A stretch of 8,227 nt of DNA from CALZJC01 sp041574955 (GTDB taxonomy: Bacteria; Acidobacteriota; Thermoanaerobaculia; Multivoradales; JAHEKO01): the NCBI GenBank assembly GCA_041574955.1, contig JBFGNS010000176.1, forward strand, positions 1 through 8,227. The letters run 5' to 3'. This document shows, in pieces, positions 1 through 5,026 of the stretch; within the stretch, counting starts at the first letter, position 1; each line of letters starts with the position of its first letter. The position numbers and the translations under genes are program-made. The notes beneath the pieces are model-generated. The model ran no database searches. It saw only the letters and a list, made by a program, of their open reading frames with translations, and was not told where the DNA came from.

Positions 1-245
1 CGGTCGCTTGGCCGTCGGTGGCCCGGGCTGCGCTCCAAAGGCGAGGGTGATGTCGCTCCGCCCGGGCCCCCGCCGGCTGGCGCTCCCTCCGCTCTGCCTG
101 CTATCCGCGGTTTGCCTCTAGGAGTGAGGGATCTCAGCGCCGGTGGCAAGCGCCCGGGCCGAAGCCGGGAACGCCGCTGCGAGCCGAGTGTGGGCTGCCC
201 CGGGGGTGGTGCCGAGGTCCTTCGCTTTGTTCAGGACAGGCCTGC
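1..245. other. Left-edge non-coding region, probably repeat-derived
   Basis: No convincing gene is seen here. The open frames that cross it are antisense to or continuous with the methyltransferase gene and have arginine/proline-rich shadow-like composition. A plus-frame reading enters from the left edge and stops at 119-121, and it resembles no family I know. From about 118 to 245 the minus strand reads like the dispersed intergenic elements of some high-GC bacteria, with a 'GAGATCCCTCACTCC' stretch and a 'CCTGAACAAAGCGAAGGAC' stretch. A CCCGG/CCGGG inverted repeat lies at 153-157 and 165-169. The repeat assignment is recollection of a sequence style, because no second copy lies in the window. 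Confidence 0.4.
217..237 (-). terminator. Small hairpin after the methyltransferase gene; possible terminator or repeat terminus
   Basis: GTCCT at 217-221 is complementary to AGGAC at 233-237, with an 11-nt loop. It begins 9 bp beyond the stop codon of the membrane methyltransferase, where a terminator for the two-gene minus-strand operon would be expected. No T-tract follows in either direction. The same bases form the core of an SLSKD-type repeat, so the hairpin may belong to the repeat and serve as a terminator only secondarily. Confidence 0.3.
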
Positions 246-836
246 TCAGAAACGCGGCACCAGCCGCCGCGGCACCGCCCGCATGTAGGCCTCGTAGTCG
301 GCGCCAAACCGCTGACGCAGCTCGCGCTCCTCGAACAGGATCACCAGGTAGAGCCCCGGGATCATGGCCACGGTGACCACCCACAGCGCCGGGTAGTTCA
401 GCACCAGCGCCCAGCCCAGGGTGCCGAGGATCACCGACAGGTAGCGCGGGTGGCGGAGCCGGCCGTAGATCCCCTGGTCGAGCACCTTGCCGGGGTCGCT
501 GCCGATCTCGGGCGCGCCGGCCAGGATGCGGAACTTGAGATACCGCCGGCACTGGATCTCGAGCCAGATGGCGACGGCGTACAGCACCACGCCGGCTACC
601 GCCAGCGGCCACGAGAACGGCCAGCGCTCCGCCAGGAGCGTCTCGCGCCAGGTCAGGATCCAGTACACCAGCGCCAGGCAGACCACCGACACCACCAGGT
701 AGGTGACCAGCGGCCCGCGCCGCCGCCAGAAGCGGGCGAACGGGTGGATCAGCAGCCAGTAGAGGATCGCCGCCGGGTAGGCGGCGATGAGCATGGCGGC
801 CAGGAAGTAGCCGACGCTGTCCAGGAACGAGCTCAT
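246..836 (-). CDS. Integral-membrane isoprenylcysteine carboxyl methyltransferase / phospholipid methyltransferase family protein
   Basis: This 196-residue polytopic membrane protein belongs to the ICMT/PEMT superfamily, whose members transfer a methyl group from S-adenosylmethionine to a lipid-embedded acceptor. Hydrophobic segments lie at about residues 8-31, 42-63, 75-94 and 132-168. The SAM-binding signature is clear: G-I-Y-G-R-L-R-H-P-R-Y at 122-132, then E-E-R-E-L at 169-173, F-G-A-D-Y-E-A-Y at 177-184 and a C-terminal V-P-R-R-L-V-P. Length is normal for bacterial members. The ATG at 834-836 has the Shine-Dalgarno GGGAGGT (844-850) 7 nt upstream, which fixes the start. The gene begins 15 bp after the stop of the GGT-family gene, so co-transcription is likely. 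The acceptor is unknown. Bacteria generally lack prenylated CAAX proteins, so a lipid, quinone-like or small-molecule acceptor is more likely than protein. The family call is firm and the substrate is not. Confidence 0.87.
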   Translation of the reverse strand: MSSFLDSVGYFLAAMLIAAYPAAILYWLLIHPFARFWRRRGPLVTYLVVSVVCLALVYWILTWRETLLAERWPFSWPLAVAGVVLYAVAIWLEIQCRRYLKFRILAGAPEIGSDPGKVLDQGIYGRLRHPRYLSVILGTLGWALVLNYPALWVVTVAMIPGLYLVILFEERELRQRFGADYEAYMRAVPRRLVPRF

Positions 837-843
837 CTCGATG

Positions 844-850
844 ACCTCCC
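844..850 (-). promoter_or_regulatory. Shine-Dalgarno of the membrane methyltransferase, inside the operon junction
   Basis: On the minus strand GGGAGGT lies 7 nt before the ATG. It overlaps the last two bases of... the spacer and begins one base after the upstream TAG stop (852-854), so the whole junction is only 15 bp. This arrangement is typical of translationally coupled operon genes and sets the start of the downstream gene. Confidence 0.7.
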
Positions 851-851
851 T

Positions 852-2762
852 CTACCAGGCGATGCCGTAGTCCTCGCCGTAGTCCGAGGCGGCGCCCTGG
901 AAGGTGCCGTGCTCGCGGTCGAAGTAGATCGCTGTGATCGGGCCCGAGGTGCGGCGGCGCGTCTCGACCCGGTAGCCCATGCGGCCGAGCTCGGCGCGCA
1001 CCCACTCCGGCACGTCGTCGCGCACCACCAGCCGGCCGGGCTCCGAGCTGTGGTCGCCGAAGCTCGACTGCATCTGGTAGCTGGTGATGTTGGCGGCCTC
1101 GGCGGCCTGCTGGACGTTCATCCCGAACTCGACCACGTTCAAGAAGAACTGCAGCAGGTTCTGGTCCTGGGTGTCGCCACCCTGGACCGCGAACGACAGG
1201 TACGGCCGTCCGTCCCGCAGCGCCATTCCTGGGGTCAGCGTGGCGCGTGGCCGCTTGCCCGGCTCGGGCAGGTTGTACGGGTTGATGCGCTCGTCGAGCA
1301 CGAAGCTCTGCATGCGCTGCGACAGCCCGACGCCGGTGGCGCCGGCGATCACCGCCGGGATCCAGCCTCCGCTGGGGGTGATCGAGACCACCCAGCCTTC
1401 GGCGTCGGCGGCCTGGATCGAGGTGGTGCCGGCGACGAACGCCTCGTCGCGGTCGAGCACGCTCGACTGCTGCCAGCCGGCCTCGCCCTCGGCGCCGCCG
1501 GCCGGCGGCACCGGCGTCCAGCGCTCGAGCAGCTCGAGGAACGGGTTCTCGCCGCCCTGGAAGGGGTACGGGTCACCGGGCTTGGCGTCGGCGTCGTTCC
1601 GCCGCCAGTCGATCTGGCCGAACCGCTGGCGGGCGTACTCCTTGGACAGCAGACCACGGATCGGCTCCTCGGGCGGGAAGTACGGGTCGCCGTAGTAGAA
1701 GTCGCGGTCGGCGAACGCCAGGTTCATCACCTGGTAGAGGGCGTGGATGTAGGCCGCCGAGTTGTAGCCGAGCTCGCGTACGTCCAGGTTCTCGAGCAGG
1801 TTGAGCGCCTGCAGCATCACCGGCCCCTGCACCCAGTGGGTGAGCTTGTAGACCTCGACGCCGCGGTAGGTGGTCTTGACCGGCTCCTCCAGCTGGACCC
1901 GCCAGCGGTCGAGGTCGTCGAGCGTGATCAGCCCGCCCTGCTCGCGGGTCGAGCGCACCAGCTCGCGCGCGACGTCGCCGCGATAGAAGCGGTCGTAGGC
2001 GGCGTAGATCGCCTGCTCGCGGCTCTTGCCGGCGGCCAGCGCCTCGGCCTCGGCCTCGATCAGCATCTCGAGCGTGCGCTTGAGATCGGGCTGGCGGAAC
2101 AGCTCGCCGGCCACCGGCGCGGCGCGGCAGTCCTCGGCGGTGCCTTCCGCCAGGCAGTCGTCGAGGTGGGGCAGGAACACCTTGCGCGAGTACGGCCAGC
2201 CGGCCAGCATCTCGCGCCGGCGCTCCATGTTGTCGGCCTGCGAGCGCTCGATCGGGTAGCCGTCGGCCATCTGGACGGCCGGCGCCAGCACCTCGGCCAG
2301 GCTCAGCCGGCCCCACTCCGCCAGCATGGTCATCAGGCCGCCGGGCGTGCCGGGGGTGACCGCCGCCAGCGGCCCGAACTCGGGCGGGTAGCGGTCGCCG
2401 CGCCGGCGGAAGAACTCGACCGTGGCGCCAGTGGGCGCCGCCCCCAGAGCGTTGACCCCGACCACCTTGCCGGCGCGCGGGTCGTAGACCAGCGCCTGGG
2501 TCTCGCCGCCCCAGCCCAGGGTGTCCCACATGGTCGAGGTCGCCGCCAGCATGGCGCAGGCGGCGTCGACCGCGTTGCCGCCACGCGCGAAGGTCAGGGC
2601 GCCGGCGGTGGCCGCCAGCGGCTTGCCGGTCACCGCCACCCAGTGGCGGCCGTGCAGCACCGGCTTGACGGTGCGCTGGGCGTCGGCGGCGGGCGAGGCC
2701 AGCAGCAGGGCGGCGGCCAGGCCAGCTGCGGCGAGGCCGGTCCAGGACGGTCTCCACGGCAT
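852..2762 (-). CDS. Exported gamma-glutamyltransferase-family Ntn hydrolase (self-processing), probably not a classical GGT
   Basis: The 636-residue protein aligns with the gamma-glutamyltranspeptidase family along its length. A Sec signal peptide (about 1-28) ends A-D-A before Gln. The large-subunit core includes G-G-N-A-V-D-A-A at 61-68 and T-P-G-T-P-G-G at 136-142. The autoprocessing site is G-T-T-S at 445-448, so Thr446 (codon 1425-1427) should be the nucleophile and new N-terminus of a small subunit of about 191 residues. K-R-P-R-A-T-L-T-P at 503-511 and Q-G-G-D at 527-530 match the KRP-SSM-P and PGGS regions. Against E. coli GGT, the gamma-glutamyl-binding Arg114 region reads N-A-L-G-A-A-P (104-110), Asp433 aligns with Ser486, and Thr409/Asn411 align with Ser464/Gly466. 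The specificity is therefore probably different, perhaps that of a YwrD-like or acylase-like amidohydrolase. The ATG at 2760-2762 has GAGGAG (2771-2776) 8 nt upstream. It is the first gene of a probable operon with the membrane methyltransferase. Confidence 0.9.
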   Translation of the reverse strand: MPWRPSWTGLAAAGLAAALLLASPAADAQRTVKPVLHGRHWVAVTGKPLAATAGALTFARGGNAVDAACAMLAATSTMWDTLGWGGETQALVYDPRAGKVVGVNALGAAPTGATVEFFRRRGDRYPPEFGPLAAVTPGTPGGLMTMLAEWGRLSLAEVLAPAVQMADGYPIERSQADNMERRREMLAGWPYSRKVFLPHLDDCLAEGTAEDCRAAPVAGELFRQPDLKRTLEMLIEAEAEALAAGKSREQAIYAAYDRFYRGDVARELVRSTREQGGLITLDDLDRWRVQLEEPVKTTYRGVEVYKLTHWVQGPVMLQALNLLENLDVRELGYNSAAYIHALYQVMNLAFADRDFYYGDPYFPPEEPIRGLLSKEYARQRFGQIDWRRNDADAKPGDPYPFQGGENPFLELLERWTPVPPAGGAEGEAGWQQSSVLDRDEAFVAGTTSIQAADAEGWVVSITPSGGWIPAVIAGATGVGLSQRMQSFVLDERINPYNLPEPGKRPRATLTPGMALRDGRPYLSFAVQGGDTQDQNLLQFFLNVVEFGMNVQQAAEAANITSYQMQSSFGDHSSEPGRLVVRDDVPEWVRAELGRMGYRVETRRRTSGPITAIYFDREHGTFQGAASDYGEDYGIAW

Positions 2763-2770
2763 GGGTGCGG

Positions 2771-2776
2771 CTCCTC
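2771..2776 (-). promoter_or_regulatory. Shine-Dalgarno of the GGT-family gene
   Basis: The minus strand reads GAGGAG 8 nt before the ATG at 2760-2762. It supports a start that places a complete signal peptide at the N-terminus. Confidence 0.7.
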
Positions 2777-2854
2777 GGTCGGGTGCTCCGGATCGGGGCG
2801 CCGGACGCCGGCGCTCGATTCGCTCGGAGGCGGTCGGATCGATGATCGGAACGG

Positions 2855-2860
2855 ATTCTA
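2855..2860 (-). promoter_or_regulatory. Candidate -10 box (TAGAAT) of the GGT-family/methyltransferase operon
   Basis: On the minus strand TAGAAT matches the sigma-70-type TATAAT at five of six positions. It lies 92 bp from the start codon, giving a leader of roughly 80-85 nt that ends in a Shine-Dalgarno. The only -35 candidate is weak: TTCACT at 2880-2885 with a 19-nt spacer. The same box followed by nearly the same bases recurs directly before the right-edge subtilase gene (7339-7344, plus), which raises its credibility. Confidence 0.45.
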
Positions 2861-2934
2861 GTCCAGCGGATCGGGGCGTAGTGAAGGGGGGCTGCGCCGG
2901 TGATGTTCTCCGGGCGCCGGCCCAGACCGGTTTT

Positions 2935-2964
2935 TTGCTACAAGAACCGTTTCTTTTCCAGAAT
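2935..2964 (+). promoter_or_regulatory. Weak candidate promoter for the S8 peptidase gene
   Basis: TTGCTA (2935-2940) and CAGAAT (2959-2964) are each 4/6 matches to sigma-70 -35 and -10 boxes with an 18-nt spacer, in an AT-rich patch of an otherwise GC-rich region. If used, the leader would be about 230 nt. The AT-rich stretch at 3050-3085 is an alternative location. This is composition-led inference only. Confidence 0.2.
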
Positions 2965-3128
2965 TTTCACCGCTGACAGGGCCCGAGTGGACCGTGCAGG
3001 TGGTGCGGCCACCCCATGGCGGGCTCCTCTACGGGCGAGTCTTTCGGCTCCAAATGTATGAAAAAACTGTGTTTATCTAGCTTTCCAGGCGGGGCTGGGC
3101 GGTCCGCTGCGCGAAGAAAGAAACGGCT

Positions 3129-3135
3129 GGAGAGG
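3129..3135 (+). promoter_or_regulatory. Shine-Dalgarno-like GGAGAGG before an alternative S8 peptidase start at 3142
   Basis: GGAGAGG lies 6 nt before an in-frame ATG at 3142, which would add 20 residues to the protein. The added codons are AT-ending and unlike the gene body, so I prefer the ATG at 3202 despite its weak ribosome-binding site. The start remains open between these two. In-frame ATGs at 3016 and 3058 are less likely. Confidence 0.3.
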
Positions 3136-3201
3136 CCTGGCATGCATGTTGCCCTATCTCGCCGCGAGCTGAAACGCGTGACCCCCAGAAACGAGACTCC
3201 G

Positions 3202-4917
3202 ATGATCCTCAAGACCCGCTCCGCCAGCAACGAAGGCCGCCGTACCCTCCGCACCGCGGAAGGCTCCGGCTCGGTCGTCTTCCTCACCCTGGGCCTCCTC
3301 GGCCTCGCGCTCGCCATCCTCGGGCCTCGGTCCACCGGGACCGAGGCCCGGGTCATCATCCAGGGCCAGGACGCCGGCCAGCTCGAGCGGCTGGTCGAAG
3401 AGGTCGGTGGGCACGTCACCCACCAGCTTCCGATCATCAACGCCGTCGGCGCCACCATCCCGCGCCACCGGATCGACGAGCTGACCGCCCAGCCGGCGGT
3501 CACCCGGCTGTTCGAAGACCGCACGGTGGAAGCTTCGGGTAAGGGCGGCAAGGGCGGCGGCGGTGGCGGCGGCAAGACCAGCGCCCCCGTCAACCCGACC
3601 TACTATCCGTCCCTGGTGGGCGCCGACCGGCTGCACGCCGAGGGCGTCACCGGCCGGGGCGTGACGGTGGCGGTGCTCGACACCGGCTTCTGGGCGCACG
3701 ACGACCTGGCGCGCTCGGCCGACCGCAAGTGGCGCCAGCTCGACCACTACGACGCCATTCGCGACCGCGTGCACGCCGCCGGCGACCCCAAAGGCAAGGA
3801 CACCGACAAGTTCGGCCACTCCTCGCACGTGATGAGCGTGATGCTGTCGAGCGGCGAGAGCCAGAGCGGCGTCTACCACGGCGTGGCGCCCAACGCCGAC
3901 ATCCTGCCGGTCAAGGTGCTCGGCCGCGACGGCACCGGGACCTACGCCGACGTCATCCGCGGCATCGGTTTCGTGGTGGCCAACAAGGACTACTACGGCG
4001 TGCGGGTGATGAACCTGTCGCTCTCCGCCCCGGCGCAGTCGCGCTACTGGGACGATCCGCTCAACCAGGCCGTCATGCGGGCCTGGCAGGCCGGCATCGT
4101 GGTGGTGGCCTCGGCCGGCAACACCGGGCCCGGCCCGCAGACCATCGGCGTGCCGGGCAACGTGCCGTACGTCATCACGGTGGGCGCCATGACCGACAAC
4201 TACACCCCGGGCGACGGCAGCGACGATTTCCTGGCCAGCTTCTCCTCGACCGGCCCGACCCGCGAGGGGTTCCTCAAGCCCGAGGTGGTGGCCCCCGGCG
4301 GCCACATGCTGGGCCTCATGCACCCGCACAACGAGATCGCCGGCAAGTACTCGGAGTACCACGACGGCGGCGACCGGTTCGTGATGTCCGGAACCTCGCA
4401 GTCTGCGGCGGTGGTGAGCGGGGTCGCGGCGCTGGTGCTCGAGCAGAGCCCGTGGCTGACCCCGGACCAGGTCAAGGCCCGGCTGATGGAGACGGCGCGC
4501 CCACGAGTCGACGCCAACGGCGAGCTGGTCTACACGGTCTTCGAGCAGGGCGCCGGGCTGGTGGACGCCTACGCCGCCGCCAACAGCACCTCGGAGGCGA
4601 GCGCCAACGCCGGCCTCCACGTCGGCCTCGACCTGGCGGGCATCCAGCACTTCGGCGGCCGCGCCAACCAGCTGCCCGACGGCACCTACTTCCTGATGGG
4701 GCTCGACGGCTACACCTGGTCGGAGGCCGGCGGCTTCATGTGGTCCGACGGCATGACCTGGTCCGACGGCTACATGTGGGCCGATGGGCTGCTGTGGGCC
4801 GACGGGCTGCTGTGGGCCGACGGCTACATGTGGGCCGACGGCCTGCTGTGGGCCGACGGCATGGTGTGGAGCGATGCCCTGCCGATGGCTGCCAACATCT
4901 GGGTCGACCAGCAGTAG
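3202..4917 (+). CDS. Exported subtilisin-family (S8) serine peptidase with a C-terminal W-[SA]-D-G hexapeptide repeat tail
   Basis: With the start at 3202 the product is 571 residues. A hydrophobic segment at 23-41 after a basic N-region is a long signal peptide or signal anchor. Residues 48-110 form an I9-like inhibitory prodomain, followed by a Gly/Lys linker (113-125). The catalytic domain spans about 135-460. Asp160 lies in V-A-V-L-D-T-G, His206 in F-G-H-S-S-H-V (usually HGTHV), oxyanion Asn307 in A-S-A-G-N-T-G, and Ser399 in M-S-G-T-S-Q-S-A-A (usually GTSMAAP). The triad is intact, so an active endopeptidase is expected outside the cytoplasm. Residues 512-559 are eight hexapeptides with Trp every six residues, followed by a short tail. 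The start was chosen by codon use, although a better ribosome-binding site precedes the ATG at 3142. The gene is divergent from the GGT-family gene and convergent with the patatin gene. Substrate and final location (secreted or surface) are unknown. Confidence 0.9.
   Translation: MILKTRSASNEGRRTLRTAEGSGSVVFLTLGLLGLALAILGPRSTGTEARVIIQGQDAGQLERLVEEVGGHVTHQLPIINAVGATIPRHRIDELTAQPAVTRLFEDRTVEASGKGGKGGGGGGGKTSAPVNPTYYPSLVGADRLHAEGVTGRGVTVAVLDTGFWAHDDLARSADRKWRQLDHYDAIRDRVHAAGDPKGKDTDKFGHSSHVMSVMLSSGESQSGVYHGVAPNADILPVKVLGRDGTGTYADVIRGIGFVVANKDYYGVRVMNLSLSAPAQSRYWDDPLNQAVMRAWQAGIVVVASAGNTGPGPQTIGVPGNVPYVITVGAMTDNYTPGDGSDDFLASFSSTGPTREGFLKPEVVAPGGHMLGLMHPHNEIAGKYSEYHDGGDRFVMSGTSQSAAVVSGVAALVLEQSPWLTPDQVKARLMETARPRVDANGELVYTVFEQGAGLVDAYAAANSTSEASANAGLHVGLDLAGIQHFGGRANQLPDGTYFLMGLDGYTWSEAGGFMWSDGMTWSDGYMWADGLLWADGLLWADGYMWADGLLWADGMVWSDALPMAANIWVDQQ
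4735..4878 (+). repeat. Eight in-frame 18-bp repeats encoding W-[SA]-D-G hexapeptides
   Basis: The 144 bp encode FMWSDG, MTWSDG, YMWADG, LLWADG, LLWADG, YMWADG, LLWADG and MVWSDA, with Trp at residues 514, 520, 526, 532, 538, 544, 550 and 556. The last six units form a higher-order pattern: YM-LL-LL (4771-4824) then YM-LL-MV (4825-4878), which suggests duplication of a 54-bp block. A degenerate ninth unit (Y-T-W-S-E-A, from residue 504) precedes the array. The hydrophobic pair alternating with W-[SA]-D-G would suit a short beta-solenoid or a surface/partner-binding strand stack. That structural reading is inference. Confidence 0.95.
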
Positions 4918-4944
4918 ACGGCCGCGACCGCACCGGCGAACCGG

Positions 4945-4975
4945 CGGCCGCGCCCCCCGCGAGGGAGCGCGGCCG
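4945..4975. terminator. Strong GC hairpin between the convergent S8 and patatin genes
   Basis: CGGCCGCGC (4945-4953) and GCGCGGCCG (4967-4975) form a perfect 9-bp stem. It can extend by CCC/GGG if A4966 is bulged. It begins 28 bp after the S8 stop codon and is symmetric, so it could end transcription from both sides. No T-tract follows on either strand, so classical intrinsic termination is not assured. Confidence 0.5.
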
Positions 4976-4982
4976 TTCGCAT

Positions 4983-4996
4983 CCGGGCTCACCCGG
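4983..4996. terminator. Second short hairpin in the convergent gap
   Basis: CCGGG (4983-4987) pairs with CCCGG (4992-4996) around a CTCA tetraloop. It lies between the large hairpin and the end of the patatin gene. A 12-bp perfect palindrome, GCGGCGCGCCGC at 5005-5016, follows directly, so the whole gap is structured. It may help end the patatin transcript, or may simply reflect extreme GC content. Confidence 0.3.
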
Positions 4997-5026
4997 CCGG
5001 CCGAGCGGCGCGCCGCCGGTCCGCGG

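Larger units (their letters stand above)
2763..3201. other. 439-bp divergent intergenic region between the GGT-family and S8 peptidase genes
   Basis: No gene is supported here. The GGT side (2763-2860) holds that gene's Shine-Dalgarno and a TAGAAT -10-like box on the minus strand. The middle contains the most AT-rich stretches of the window (2931-2970 and 3050-3085), a T-run at 2931-2936 and a weak CGGTT/AACCG inverted repeat (2928-2932 and 2945-2949). These are the likeliest sites for the plus-strand promoter of the peptidase gene. The frame of the peptidase stays open back to 3016, but codons before 3202 include AT-ending ones (CTA, TCT, AGA, ACT) unlike the gene body, so I treat this stretch as leader rather than coding. 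Confidence 0.6.

Noticed and set aside
118..1005. Minus-strand 295-codon frame over the methyltransferase and the end of the GGT-family gene
   Set aside because: Overlaps both genes out of frame with Arg/Pro/Gly/Leu shadow composition. Only its C-terminal part is of interest, as an SLSKD-type repeat reading.
450..2861. Plus-strand open frame of 803 codons over the GGT-family gene
   Set aside because: It is antisense to a gene with clear family motifs, signal peptide and Shine-Dalgarno. Its Arg/His/Gln/Val-rich composition is typical of a high-GC shadow frame.
3060..3201. Possible cyclic-di-GMP or other riboswitch before the S8 peptidase
   Set aside because: Some GC-rich stems and A-rich loops are present, but I could not find the conserved core of any riboswitch class I know.
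4735..4878. CRISPR-like or intergenic tandem repeat
   Set aside because: The 18-bp units are contiguous, in frame and vary at codon level, with no spacers. They are a protein-coding repeat.
3154..4992. Minus-strand open frame of 612 codons with H-V-A-V-G-P repeats
   Set aside because: The repeats are the reverse complement of the W-[SA]-D-G array. The frame opposes an S8 peptidase with an intact triad.
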